A DNA stretch of 64,000 bases from Bradyrhizobium ottawaense (GCF_900099825.1 NZ_LT629693.1:3173001-3237000); one strand, 5' to 3'; shown: positions 41,045 through 50,205, counted from the first letter of the stretch. Notes: generated from the sequence alone by a model not told the origin. Translations and numbers: made by a program.

Positions 41045-42072
41045 TGACGGCCGCCGGCGCGCCGGGCGCATTCGGGGTGAATTACGCGATACGGCCTCAC
41101 AAATTTGTCGACAGACGCGTGTTCGTAGAGGTCATATCAAGATATTCGAACTTCACGTCAATCGATAAGCACATTTACGTTGGCTTGGGCAGCTTCGCCA
41201 TGGAAGATCACAAGCTGATGAATCTCTCGTTTGGCATCAGCCCCCTGCTTTCACTGGAAATCGACAGCGATGTATTGAAGCGCCAACAATTCAACACGCC
41301 TCTATCGTGCATTAAGCCGACCCGATATTCCACGAACGATTTCGTTGTGCGAAGAGCCTCAATTCTTGCCGAGATCGGGGCGTCGTCTGAGACGAATTCG
41401 ATTGTCTGGTTCGATATGACGGATGCCACATCGTTGCGCGCAAACTTAGATAATTTTGGACAGCTGCTATCCGCGAGCCAGCCGGGCGATCTTCTCCGAA
41501 TGACTGTCGATGTGGATGACAAGGCGTTCGGACGAAATAATCCTGACGAGACTTACGAAGACTTGCAATATCGCCGATTCGCCACGCTGCAAGAACTCAT
41601 CGGAGCTCAGCTAAAGCCAGGAGCGACACAGGACGACATAGGAGAAAAGCTCGGTATTGCAAAGTTAGTTAGCCACGCATTTTCGTTGGTGGCGGAAGAG
41701 GCCTTCGATCACGACGCTCGCTACAAGTTTGAACCGATCTCGATAACGACTTACGCTGACGGCCACCGAATGTTGAGCGTCACGGGAGTAATCGTTGAAC
41801 GAGATCGCAGCAAGGAGTGTAGAGAGCGGATGGCTCTCGCAGACGTTCCGGGAGGAGTGAATGACTGGCAGGAGTTGATCGAAATCCAGATACCTCAACT
41901 GACTGTCTGGGAAAAGCTAATGATTGATCGCGACGTACACTCCAGCGACCCAAGCGGCTTGTTACGGCTGATCGATTTTAAACTTCACGAAACAATACCG
42001 ACTATCGATCTGTTGGGCGGCTATCAAAAATTTCAGCGCTTCTATCCAACGTTTCGGCATGTCTTGCTATAG
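41044..42072 (+). CDS. Unrecognised Rossmann-like partner of the GHKL ATPase
   Basis: 342 residues, no family recognised with certainty. The N-terminal half reads like a methyltransferase-type Rossmann fold: KHIYVGLGSFAMEDHKLM (glycine loop), SPLLSLEIDSDVLKRQQFNT (acidic end of strand 2) and SIVWFDMTDATSLRANLDNF (strand 4 Asp). The C-terminal half has SITTYADGHRMLSVTGVIVERD and a helical end. It is translationally coupled to the ATPase gene, so the two probably act together. Whether it binds S-adenosylmethionine is unknown. Confidence 0.6.
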   Translation: MTAAGAPGAFGVNYAIRPHKFVDRRVFVEVISRYSNFTSIDKHIYVGLGSFAMEDHKLMNLSFGISPLLSLEIDSDVLKRQQFNTPLSCIKPTRYSTNDFVVRRASILAEIGASSETNSIVWFDMTDATSLRANLDNFGQLLSASQPGDLLRMTVDVDDKAFGRNNPDETYEDLQYRRFATLQELIGAQLKPGATQDDIGEKLGIAKLVSHAFSLVAEEAFDHDARYKFEPISITTYADGHRMLSVTGVIVERDRSKECRERMALADVPGGVNDWQELIEIQIPQLTVWEKLMIDRDVHSSDPSGLLRLIDFKLHETIPTIDLLGGYQKFQRFYPTFRHVLL

Positions 42073-42253
42073 AATTAGACCTTAGCCGTCACAAACGGAC
42101 ATCGTCGGTTTGGCGTGGCATGTCCGAAAAGTGGCTGAGCTCGAACATCGGCGCCGCCATCGCGATAGACTTTTCGGAATTTCTCAGGTGACCGTCATCT
42201 AAAACAGCCGACAGCGAGCTCTTGCTGGCCTTCTCTCTGTCCAGACGCTCACC

Positions 42254-42517
42254 TCAGAGTTTAGGTGGACCGGAACAAGCTGGACAATCCGGACCTGCAG
42301 CGTTTATGCGGATCAAAGCATCATAATTCGTGTGTCCAACAGACCATAAAGTATCACTCACGTCTAAAGTAAGGTCTGCTTGATCACACTCCGCGAGAAA
42401 AAACTCCAATGCGTTCGTCCCGTCTGGCCTCGTTGCGGATTCAAGGGCCTTAAAGAAGTTATACACCCCCCGAACTGTCAGGGGTCTGCTTCCAACATTC
42501 TTCTGTTGCTCGGCCAT
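42254..42517 (-). CDS. Hypothetical protein, element 2
   Basis: 87 residues: MAEQQKNVGSRPLTVRGVYNFFKALESATRPDGTNALEFFLAECDQ, ending with CPACSGPPKL, a possible half zinc site. Not recognised. It lies 49 bases downstream of the lipoprotein gene on the same strand and may be co-transcribed. Confidence 0.5.
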   Translation of the reverse strand: MAEQQKNVGSRPLTVRGVYNFFKALESATRPDGTNALEFFLAECDQADLTLDVSDTLWSVGHTNYDALIRINAAGPDCPACSGPPKL

Positions 42518-42566
42518 CGTTAGTCTCCCGTTTGAATAGCCTCAAATACGTAGTACGCTCACGTCC

Positions 42567-43568
42567 TCAAGGGACATTTAGCCGACCTACGCCCGTCCCC
42601 AATCGTGTGAGGGCGTTCTGGGTATTGATCTCTCGCTGGCGATCCAAGCCCTCCGACGCGGCCGCACGCACTCCCGCTTTTCCGGGAGCTAATATCCGGC
42701 CATATTCGTCAAACTGCGGTATGCCATTTTTCGTGGGCGGCAGGCTGACCAGGATGATGATTGTATGCAAATCTTGTCGGAAGTTATCGACATTGAGCCC
42801 GGCACTGGAGGGCACAAATCTGCCAACAACCGAATTCGTTGTTGTCGAGGGGTCAAAGTTGCCGGTCGACTTAGTCGTGAACGTAAGAGTGTCTGTCATC
42901 TGCGCTGTCGTGTAATCTGTTTTATCCCCAGCTAGATTTTCCCACTGGTTAGCGACCAAGAATGAATCGACCAGCGTGTTGATCCTCAGCAATCCGGCTG
43001 TTGGAAATAGATAGTTCGGCGCCTGCGGCTGATTTTGGCAGGCTTCTTCCTTCATCAGCCGCGCGAGGCTGTCGAACGTATCGAACACTCGGAAATGCCG
43101 GCTTGCCTCGCGGGTACGATCATTCTTGGCCAGCAGCCCAATAGTGTCGGTCCCAGCATTGAGAGCCTTCAACAAAGTGATATTCAGCCCCAACGTGTTC
43201 ATCTCGGTTGAGTCAATAGTGAAATCGTAGCTGATGTTGGTGTCCTTGTAGAACTCGAAGGGCTTCCTCAGCTCGGGCGCGAACAGTGGCCATTTTAGAG
43301 CCCGATAGTTCGCAGAATTGCTGTCAAGCCAAGCCAACATCTCGTCGCGCGCCATGCGCTGATAAACAATGTAGCTTGCCGGCACCGCCGCAATATTCCG
43401 ACGAATTACTGCCCGTATTGCGTCACGCGTCTGACACCGGATCGTCGCGGCGATCCTGTCGCTTGTGTACGGCTGGTCGGTGTTCGAAGGCAGATAGTCT
43501 TCAGGCAATGGATAAATTGAGCATCCGCCAAGAATAAGCACAATAAGAAGCCAGGCGAAACGTTGCAT
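42567..43568 (-). CDS. Putative outer-membrane lipoprotein, element 2
   Basis: 333 residues. A lipoprotein signal is visible: MQRFAWLLIVLILGGCSIYP, with the lipobox LGGC. The mature part is largely helical with a Thr/Ser-rich strand region (DTLTFTTKSTGNFDPSTTTN). Not recognised. ATG at 43568 is taken because it starts the signal peptide; the frame extends to 43598. As cargo at the right end of a mobile element, an exclusion or surface role is possible, but nothing proves it. Confidence 0.6.
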   Translation of the reverse strand: MQRFAWLLIVLILGGCSIYPLPEDYLPSNTDQPYTSDRIAATIRCQTRDAIRAVIRRNIAAVPASYIVYQRMARDEMLAWLDSNSANYRALKWPLFAPELRKPFEFYKDTNISYDFTIDSTEMNTLGLNITLLKALNAGTDTIGLLAKNDRTREASRHFRVFDTFDSLARLMKEEACQNQPQAPNYLFPTAGLLRINTLVDSFLVANQWENLAGDKTDYTTAQMTDTLTFTTKSTGNFDPSTTTNSVVGRFVPSSAGLNVDNFRQDLHTIIILVSLPPTKNGIPQFDEYGRILAPGKAGVRAAASEGLDRQREINTQNALTRLGTGVGRLNVP

Positions 43569-43762
43569 GGTGCCCCCATATCGCAACGACGATCGCAAAA
43601 TTTTTTGTTTTCAACCCTAAGACGTCGAGCAACTTCCTGTCAACTATTGAACGGCTATTCGGCCCGGGCGGGCCACTATCGCCGCCGTCCTATGGCAGGC
43701 CCCCATTCATGATGGCTCGTTCGTTACCCTTGGCGCGCTCCAGCTCCCTCGCCCTCACCGTC

Positions 43763-45190
43763 TCAAACGATGCGGGTCGGAGCGGCGGCTTTTGCTCTTT
43801 TTCGGCTCGTTTCGACCCGGGTCGGCGCATCCGGCACGAGCGGCGCATCGTCATAGCCGCCGAGCGTAAGCCCGAGCAATTCGGAAATCCGGCGGCTGAT
43901 CTTCTCTTGAGCTGCGCGGAGAGCCTGCGAGTTAGCGATCATCAACTCGTTAGTGTACTTCGCGGAGACGCCTTGCAGACTATGCCCCATCAGGAACGAA
44001 ATCAGCATTTCGGATATTTCGAGAGAGACTGCGATGCTGCGGAACGTATGCCGAAGTGCGTTACCTGAGACGGGAAGACCTGATCGATGCCCAGCTTGAC
44101 GGACGCCCGGGAAAATCAGATCGGCAGCTGCGACCTCATGATGAGACTTCTTGCGTTCGATCACGCGGACCTCGCCGCGCTTCATTCCGCGAAGACCCCT
44201 CATTGTGATGGTTTGCGGGGGCGCGTTGATGGCCATCGCCAGCGCGAAAGCAATCTCGCCAGTGATCGGCAGCGAGATATCGTTTCCGGCTTTCGCGTTC
44301 CGAATAATCATGCGCCGTGCGTCGAGATCGATATCGCTCTCGCGGATCATGGCAAGCTCAGTTGGCCGACAGCCGGTCAAAAGCGCGGCGAGATGATAGC
44401 CCTTATGTACCGGGTTTTCGATCTTGTCCCATGCCTTGCGCCACGCCGAGAAGTCGGGGAAGTCGAGCACGGCTTTCGAAACCTTGACCTTGCCCAGACG
44501 GATGCCCGAGGTTGGCGAGGCGGCCGGATTAAGCGTGCGATCAAGCCGCGCCTCTTCGCGGTAGCAGGCCCGAATGAGCCGTGCGCAATGGTCGGCGGTT
44601 GTGGGGATGGTCTTCGAAAGTTTCGCGTGCCATGTCTTCACGGCTCGCGGGTTCTGCGACATCTCGGAGAGCGTCCAACCGTCCCATTGAGGCATGATGT
44701 GCGCCTCAGAGAGCTTGCTGGCATTGAGCCACCATCGCGGTGGCTTCCCTTTGGCTTCGGCCTGCGCCTTGAGATGGGCGAGGTAGCTTTCAAAGGCTCT
44801 GCGGAAGGGCATTGCTTGGCGTTTGCCGGGGGCTGCTGTACCGGCGGCAACCGCACCCGAATATATGAGGGCTTCCTTGCGTGCCTCATCAGTGGTCACC
44901 GCAGGCCAGTTGCCGAGCGTCTTGAAGACCGATGACCGATTGCCCTTCGTCCGGCTCTGTTGGCGGAACCGCCAGACCGTAGATTTAGCGCCGAGGAAAA
45001 CGGTCAGGCCGAAGACCTTGCTGTCGGGGTAGTAACCGCGAAACTTCTCATCATCGTCCGCGAGATCGCGCAACCATTCAATGTGATCGTCGTCGAGCAA
45101 ACGGGGCTTGCGCTTCGCGTTCGGCTCCGTTTGAACTGGGGCCTTGCCGTTATGCGTGCTCTGAAAATCGTTGTGCCATCGTGATGTCAT
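43763..45190 (-). CDS. Tyrosine recombinase (integrase) of element 2
   Basis: About 475 residues from the ATG at 45190; the frame is open to 45271. Catalytic boxes: LLTGCRPTELAMIRE (first Arg), NALRHTFRSIAVSLEISEML (second Arg, with Asn for His), FLMGHSLQGVSAKYTNELM (His and Tyr). It is homologous over its length to the integrase at 27382, including the tail (GGYDDAPLVPD vs GSHDDTPLVPD), yet diverged, so the two elements arrived separately rather than by duplication. The right attachment repeat lies 141 bases upstream of the chosen start. Confidence 0.85.
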   Translation of the reverse strand: MTSRWHNDFQSTHNGKAPVQTEPNAKRKPRLLDDDHIEWLRDLADDDEKFRGYYPDSKVFGLTVFLGAKSTVWRFRQQSRTKGNRSSVFKTLGNWPAVTTDEARKEALIYSGAVAAGTAAPGKRQAMPFRRAFESYLAHLKAQAEAKGKPPRWWLNASKLSEAHIMPQWDGWTLSEMSQNPRAVKTWHAKLSKTIPTTADHCARLIRACYREEARLDRTLNPAASPTSGIRLGKVKVSKAVLDFPDFSAWRKAWDKIENPVHKGYHLAALLTGCRPTELAMIRESDIDLDARRMIIRNAKAGNDISLPITGEIAFALAMAINAPPQTITMRGLRGMKRGEVRVIERKKSHHEVAAADLIFPGVRQAGHRSGLPVSGNALRHTFRSIAVSLEISEMLISFLMGHSLQGVSAKYTNELMIANSQALRAAQEKISRRISELLGLTLGGYDDAPLVPDAPTRVETSRKRAKAAAPTRIV

Positions 45191-45330
45191 TGTGATGCCA
45201 TTTGACCAGTTCGGATGCTGGGTTTTCAGCCGCCGAGACATCACAGATAACAAGAAAAGCCTGCGAAACATGGGCTTTAGTCAATGGTTTCGGGCGTATC
45301 TTGTAACGTGGTAAAAATCGGCTGATTAGA

Positions 45331-45367
45331 TTGGGAAGCTGCCGTTCTACCATTGAACTACGCCCGC
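45331..45367. repeat. Attachment site, right (end of element 2)
   Basis: Third identical copy of the 37-bp tRNA-Gly 5' half. To its right the host sequence resumes, including what should be the original tRNA-Gly promoter, now displaced by about 34.6 kb. The rest of 45191-45508 shows no further gene. Confidence 0.92.
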
Positions 45368-45508
45368 AAATGCTCGCCCCATGATTAGCCGACCCCGCGC
45401 GATCCGCCAAGCGGTTCCGGCCGCTCCGCCCCCGCCCTTAACCGATTGCAAAGATTCCGGATGCGCCGGTTCCGGACGGTGTTATGATGCCCGAGGGGTT
45501 GGTGGCGT

Positions 45509-46087
45509 ATGGCGGGGCTTGGGTACACCATATTCGACACGGGGATTGGCCGGTGCGGCATCGCATGGGGCCCACTGGGCGTCATTGGCGTGCAGCTCCC
45601 CGAAGCCCGCGAGATCGATACCAGGCGGCGGCTGTACCAGCTTTATCCCGACGCGCGCGAACTTCGCCCGCCGCTGAACGCCGAGATCGCGATCGAAGGC
45701 ATCGCAGCACTGGTGCGCGGTGGTAACAGCGATCTTTCCGACGTCGCCCTCGACATGACCGGCATCCCGGCCTTCAACCAGCGCGTCTATGCGTTCGCCC
45801 GCCAGATCCCGCGCGGGGAAACCCGCACCTATGCCGAGATCGCTTCCGGCCTGCGCGCCTCGGGCGCGGTCTATTCGGTGGCGCAGGCGATTGCCCGCAA
45901 CCCCTTCATGATCATCGTGCCCTGCCACCGCGTGCTTGAGGCGGGCCACTATGCCGACAAGATCTCGCCGAACGGCGGCGCCATCTCCAAGCGGCGGCTG
46001 CTCTCGATCGAGGGCGCGCACCCGACCTCCAGCAAGACCCTGTTCGACGTGCTGCTGCCCGTTGCGCCGCCCCGGGCGCCTACTTAA
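45509..46087 (+). CDS. ogt: Methylated-DNA--[protein]-cysteine S-methyltransferase
   Basis: 192 residues. The active-site motif IIVPCHRVLEAG holds the acceptor Cys, preceded by the HTH segment FNQRVYAFARQIPRGETRTYAEIA and VAQAIARNPF. It removes O6-alkyl groups from guanine in DNA by transferring them to its own Cys. No Ada N-terminal regulatory domain. GAGGGG precedes the ATG. It is followed nine bases later by an AraC-type regulator gene. Confidence 0.9.
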   Translation: MAGLGYTIFDTGIGRCGIAWGPLGVIGVQLPEAREIDTRRRLYQLYPDARELRPPLNAEIAIEGIAALVRGGNSDLSDVALDMTGIPAFNQRVYAFARQIPRGETRTYAEIASGLRASGAVYSVAQAIARNPFMIIVPCHRVLEAGHYADKISPNGGAISKRRLLSIEGAHPTSSKTLFDVLLPVAPPRAPT

Positions 46088-46096
46088 GTAGGCGGG

Positions 46097-46936
46097 ATGA
46101 CCGCGACCACGCTGCTCGAGCGCCCATCCATCTCGGTATCCGACTTCCGCTGCGACGCCGGCCCGGGCGACCGGCCGTTCGCCGAACAGCATCGCTGTCA
46201 CTCGATCTCCTATGTGCGCAAGGGCAGTTTCGGCCTGCGCTGCCGCGGCCGGTCCCATGAGCTGGTGGCGGGATCGGTGTTGATCGGCCATCCCGGCGAC
46301 GAATATACCTGCACCCATGAGCACGTCTGCGGCGACGAGTGCCTGTCGTTTTTCCTGAGCCCCGAGCTGGTCGAGACGCTCGGCGACAGCAAGGCGATCT
46401 GGCAGGCGGGCTGCGCGCCGCCGCTGCCGGAACTGGTGGTGCTCGGCGAACTGGCGCAATCGGCGGCAGATGGCAACAGCGACATCGGGCTCGACGAGAT
46501 CGGCCAGGTGCTCGCGAACCGCTTTATCGAAGTCGTCTCCGGCAAACCGCGCAAGGCGGCCTCGCCAGCCGCCCGCGACCGCCGCCGCGCGGTGGAAACC
46601 GCGTTGTGGATCGATGCCCATTCGCACCAGGCCATCGGCCTGGAAGACGCCGCCGATCAGGCCGGCATCAGCCCGTTCCATTTCCTGCGGCTGTTCGCGG
46701 ACACGCTCGGCGTCACCCCGCACCAGTATCTGGTGCGCTCGCGGCTGCGCCACGCGGCGCGGCGGCTGGCCGACGACGACAGCGCGATCACCGATATCGC
46801 CTATGATGTCGGTTTCGGCGACCTCTCCAATTTCGTGCGCACCTTCCACCGCGCCGCCGGCGCCTCGCCGTTGCGATTCCGCCAGGCCTCGCGGGGGATG
46901 CGCAAGATTCTCCAAGAACGCCTTGCCCTCAACTGA
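46097..46936 (+). CDS. AraC family transcriptional regulator
   Basis: 279 residues. The C-terminal AraC double HTH is intact: [43 protein letters not shown] and [34 protein letters not shown]. The N-terminal part is a cupin-like sensor ([30 protein letters not shown]) with a Cys/His group ([11 protein letters not shown]) that could bind metal. It begins nine bases after ogt and 56 bases before a VOC protein gene, so it may regulate these neighbours. Confidence 0.88.
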   Translation: MTATTLLERPSISVSDFRCDAGPGDRPFAEQHRCHSISYVRKGSFGLRCRGRSHELVAGSVLIGHPGDEYTCTHEHVCGDECLSFFLSPELVETLGDSKAIWQAGCAPPLPELVVLGELAQSAADGNSDIGLDEIGQVLANRFIEVVSGKPRKAASPAARDRRRAVETALWIDAHSHQAIGLEDAADQAGISPFHFLRLFADTLGVTPHQYLVRSRLRHAARRLADDDSAITDIAYDVGFGDLSNFVRTFHRAAGASPLRFRQASRGMRKILQERLALN

Positions 46937-46991
46937 CTAGGGTTGCTCCAGGCCGCGCGGCAATCTCGCGCGCGTGTCACTGGAGAACACC

Positions 46992-47351
46992 ATGTACGAC
47001 CACATCGGATTGCGCGTCGGCAACCTCGACGCCAGCGTTCGCTTCTATACTGCGGCGCTCGCTCCCCTGGGCTATGTACTCTGCTCGCGCGATGATTCCG
47101 GCGCGGGCTTTGGCCCGAAGGGCGAGCCCGCGCTCTGGCTGCACCTGCACAAGGGAAATTCAAGCACCGGCGCACACGTCGCGTTCCGCGCGCCGGATCA
47201 TGCGGCGATCGGAAAATTTCACGCCGAGGGCCTGAAGGCCGGCGGCCGCGACAATGGCGGCGCCGGACCGCGCGCCGATTACAGCCCGACCTATTTTGCC
47301 GCGTTCCTGATCGACCCCGACGGCAACAATGTCGAGGCGGTGTGCGCGTAG
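46992..47351 (+). CDS. VOC family (glyoxalase-like) protein
   Basis: 119 residues: MYDHIGLRVGNLDASVRFYT, then LAPLGYVLCSRDD and the C-terminal FLIDPDGNNVEAV, the two half-motifs (HI and E) of a vicinal-oxygen-chelate domain. Members are metal-dependent lyases, dioxygenases or resistance proteins. ATG at 46992 has CTGGAG upstream; a GTG at 46974 is less likely. Confidence 0.83.
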   Translation: MYDHIGLRVGNLDASVRFYTAALAPLGYVLCSRDDSGAGFGPKGEPALWLHLHKGNSSTGAHVAFRAPDHAAIGKFHAEGLKAGGRDNGGAGPRADYSPTYFAAFLIDPDGNNVEAVCA

Positions 47352-47377
47352 TGCGCGACCGCGTCATGCGAGCACCC

Positions 47378-47467
47378 GTAGGGTTGGCAAAGCGAAGCGT
47401 GCCCACCATCAATGACTCGATCTGATCGACGGTGGGCACGGCGCAATAGCGCCTTTGCCCACCCTAC
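47378..47467. repeat. Dispersed intergenic palindrome, type B
   Basis: Arms GTAGGGTTGGCAAAGCGAAG...GTGCCCACC and GGTGGGCACGGCGC...TTTGCCCACCCTAC form a long imperfect inverted repeat. Palindromes of this GTAGGGTGGGCAAAG type are common between genes in Bradyrhizobium and relatives. Confidence 0.75.
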
Positions 47468-47497
47468 TCATCAACTCCCGACAACAGGATTCAAACC

Positions 47498-47929
47498 ATG
47501 GCTTCCATCTACAAGGACATCATCATCGACGCCCATCCTGACGACGTCTGGGACGCCGTGCGCGATTTCGGCGCGGTGCATACACGGCTGGCACCGGGAT
47601 TCGTGCTCGACACCAAACTCGACGGCGACGCCCGTATCGTGACGTTTGCGAACGGCTCGGTCGCGCGCGAAACCCTGGTCGATTGCGACGACAAGCGGCG
47701 CCGGCTGGTCTACGCCATCGCCAGCGAACGCCTGAAGCAGCACAGCGCGTCGGCGCAGGTGTTTGCCGAGAGCGATGGACGCACACGCTTCGTGTGGATT
47801 ACCGATGTGCTGCCGAACGAGATCGCGCCCTATATCGACGCGCAGATGGATCAAGGCGCGCTCGCGATGCAGAAAGCGCTCGCGCGATCAGCAAAAGTGG
47901 CATCCGGTTTTGCGTCCGATCGCGCGTAG
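47498..47929 (+). CDS. SRPBCC (START/Bet v1-like) family protein
   Basis: 143 residues with the helix-grip pattern: KDIIIDAHPDDVWDAVRDFGAV, then a beta sheet (ARIVTFANGSVARETLVDCD, RRRLVYAIAS, TRFVWITDVLPNEIAPYIDA) and a long C-terminal helix. Members bind hydrophobic ligands or act as cyclases; no specific activity can be given. It stands alone behind a dispersed palindrome. Confidence 0.8.
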   Translation: MASIYKDIIIDAHPDDVWDAVRDFGAVHTRLAPGFVLDTKLDGDARIVTFANGSVARETLVDCDDKRRRLVYAIASERLKQHSASAQVFAESDGRTRFVWITDVLPNEIAPYIDAQMDQGALAMQKALARSAKVASGFASDRA

Positions 47930-48059
47930 AAACATCAACCTGACGCAGCGTCGCGTGATCTTTCTCACAGATCGGCCAATCGCCCTCTCCTAGCCTCACC
48001 CCCGTGCGTTCGAATGGCACCGCGTCCGCGGGCATCGCCAGCGCACGGGGAGCCGAACC

Positions 48060-48530
48060 ATGACTGGAGCTGACAAGGTGGTGTGCCAGGCGGCCACGCT
48101 GCTGCTGCTGTTTGCGCTCACGTCGATGCCGGCCAAGGCGCAGTTCTTTGGCGGTGGAGGCGGCGGCGAAGACATGATGACGCAGATGGCGCCGATGCTG
48201 GAAATGATGAAGGCGAAGATGGGCAAGCGCCGCTTCGCCATGATGATGCAGACCATGGGGCCGATGATGGGCCGCATGATGGAAGGCGGCGGCGGAGGTT
48301 TTGGCATGATAGGCGGCGGCGGAATCCCCGGCGGTCTCGGCGGGATGGTCCCCGGCGGCTATGGCGGCGGGTATATGCCCGAAGGTTACGGCGCCGACAT
48401 CGGCGGCGGCGACATCATGGGGATGCTCGGCGGCGGTGGCGGCGGCGAACTGATGGGCATGGTCCCGCAACTGATGCGCATGGCCAATCTCGGCGGCGGC
48501 AGGTATGGCCGAAGGCATCGGCGGAGGTAG
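48060..48530 (+). CDS. Secreted Met/Gly-rich protein
   Basis: 156 residues. A signal peptide (VVCQAATLLLLFALTSMPAKAQ) leads into a sequence dominated by Met and Gly: MMTQMAPMLEMMKAKMGKRR, FAMMMQTMGPMMGRMMEGGG, then GGGG repeats and GMIGGGGIPGGLGGMVPGG. It ends in a basic patch (GRYGRRHRRR). Met clusters of this kind often bind Cu(I); this is inference. Not recognised as a known family. The start could also be a few codons later. Confidence 0.6.
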   Translation: MTGADKVVCQAATLLLLFALTSMPAKAQFFGGGGGGEDMMTQMAPMLEMMKAKMGKRRFAMMMQTMGPMMGRMMEGGGGGFGMIGGGGIPGGLGGMVPGGYGGGYMPEGYGADIGGGDIMGMLGGGGGGELMGMVPQLMRMANLGGGRYGRRHRRR

Positions 48531-48541
48531 ATATGAACTCC

Positions 48542-48621
48542 GTCATTCCGGGATGGTCCGAAGGACCAGACCCGGAATCTCGAGATTCCGGGTTCGATGC
48601 TTCGCATCGCCCCGGAATGAC
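48542..48621. repeat. Dispersed intergenic palindrome, type C
   Basis: Starts GTCATTCCGGGATGGTCC and ends CGCCCCGGAATGAC, with internal inverted blocks (GGTCCGAAGGACC, CCCGGAATCTCGAGATTCCGGG). It is the known high-copy GTCATTCCGGGG type of rhizobial genomes and lies between convergent genes. Confidence 0.8.
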
Positions 48622-48642
48622 AGTCGTGGTCGCGGGTTTAAC

Positions 48643-50085
48643 TCACGACAACGCCGGCCGTGCGGCCGGCACCTCGGCCTGCTTCGGTCCCCACCGCGTC
48701 AGGATCACGCTGGCGCAGGACAGCACGCCGAGCACCACCATCGATGCCGAAGCCAGCACGAAAAAATCCTGCGCGGTGGCGTTGTGGGTCGACAGCCACC
48801 AGCCACCGGTGCCGATGAACAGCAGCCGCGCGGTCTGCGCCATGACAGGGCCGATCACCTTGGCAGCACCCTGCGACGAAAAATACATCGACGACGCGAG
48901 ACCGATGAAGGCGTACATCGGCGCCGCCGTCGACAGATATTGATGGCTCGCCGCGCGCACGCTGGCATCGCTGGTAAAGAGGTTGACCCAGACGTCGGGG
49001 AAAATCGCGATGAAGGTCGCGATGGTGCCGACCGCAAGGAAAGAGACAAATCCCGCGGTCCAGGCGACGCGGCGGGCGCGCGCGATACGTCCCGCGCCGA
49101 CCGACATGCCGATCATCGGCACCGAGGCGATGCCGACCGCAAACGACACCGACGTCAGCAGGAATTCGAGCCGCGCGCCGATGCCGTAGCCGGCAAGAAT
49201 TTCGGTACCGAAACTCGCCAGCATGTGGGTGAAGATGCTGATGGTCAGCACCGATTGCAGCGGCGAGAAGCAGGAGATGGCGCCGACCTTGAGGATGTCG
49301 AAGAACATCGCCCCTTGAATCCGCAGGCCGAAGATTTTCGGCACCACGCGCGACCGTCCTGAAAACAGGTACCAGGACATCACGGAGATGCTGATGAGAT
49401 AGGCGGTCAAAGAGCCGGCGGCGACGCCGCGCATGCCGAATTGCGGGATCGGGCCGAGACCAAGGCCAAGCGTGCCGCCGAGAATGATCTGGCAGACCGC
49501 GGAAGACAGCATCATCAACGACGGCAGTTTCATGTTGCCGGTGCCGCGCAGAACGCCAGCCATCGTGTTCATCAGCCAGGGCGCGACGGCGCCGCCGAAG
49601 AAGATCTGCGTATAGGCGATCGCCTGCGCCAGCACGTTGCCGCGGCCGCCGAGCAATTCCAGCAATTGGGGCCCGAAGATCAGCATGCCCAGCATGAAGG
49701 TTAAGCCGAAGCAGAGGCCGATCAGCAATGCGTGCGAGGCCAGCGTCGAGGCGCGCTCGACGTCGCCGGCGCCGAGCGCACGCGCGATGGCGGAAGCCAC
49801 CCCGCCGCCCATCGCGCCGCCCGACATCGTCATGGTCAGGATCACGCAGGGAAACACCAGCGCCATTGCGGCGAGCGACTCGACGCCGAGCCGGCCGATA
49901 TAAGAGGTCTCGGCAATGACCACGCAGGTGCTGGCGCTGAGCGCGATCACGTTGGGCCAGGCGAGCCACAGCAGCGTCGGCAGGATCGGGCGATCGAGCA
50001 GCGCATTCTTGGCCGGCGCTTCCGGCGGCGGAAGCGGACGTTCCTCCTCGTCTACGGGCAGTTCGGCGACGGCAATATCGGGCAT
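48643..50085 (-). CDS. MATE family multidrug efflux transporter
   Basis: 480 residues with about twelve membrane segments in two similar halves, the layout of MatE proteins: ILPTLLWLAWPNVIALSAST, GVESLAAMALVFPCVILTMT in the first half and GYGIGARLEFLLTSVSFAVG, GASAMV-like segments in the second. These proteins export cationic compounds using H+ or Na+ gradients. No regulator is adjacent. The frame opens upstream to 50170, but MPDIAVAELPVDEEERP at 50085 is the plausible start. Confidence 0.85.
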   Translation of the reverse strand: MPDIAVAELPVDEEERPLPPPEAPAKNALLDRPILPTLLWLAWPNVIALSASTCVVIAETSYIGRLGVESLAAMALVFPCVILTMTMSGGAMGGGVASAIARALGAGDVERASTLASHALLIGLCFGLTFMLGMLIFGPQLLELLGGRGNVLAQAIAYTQIFFGGAVAPWLMNTMAGVLRGTGNMKLPSLMMLSSAVCQIILGGTLGLGLGPIPQFGMRGVAAGSLTAYLISISVMSWYLFSGRSRVVPKIFGLRIQGAMFFDILKVGAISCFSPLQSVLTISIFTHMLASFGTEILAGYGIGARLEFLLTSVSFAVGIASVPMIGMSVGAGRIARARRVAWTAGFVSFLAVGTIATFIAIFPDVWVNLFTSDASVRAASHQYLSTAAPMYAFIGLASSMYFSSQGAAKVIGPVMAQTARLLFIGTGGWWLSTHNATAQDFFVLASASMVVLGVLSCASVILTRWGPKQAEVPAARPALS

Positions 50086-50205
50086 TTCGTCTCCCGCCGC
50101 GCAGTCTGATTGCTGCGCCGCGGTGTTTTCCTACCACGATCGGACAGGATTCCCTGTGCATGGGGCGCAAGGGGGGCCTGCACGATTGCAGGCGAGCAGG
50201 TTTCC

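Noticed and set aside
10716-45367. A single large island with one internal partial repeat
   Set aside because: Three attachment repeats, two complete integrases, two excisionases and two replication modules argue for two units.
10716-45367. A complete prophage or an ICE
   Set aside because: No capsid, portal, tail, large terminase or lysis gene, and no relaxase, coupling protein or type IV secretion gene was seen.
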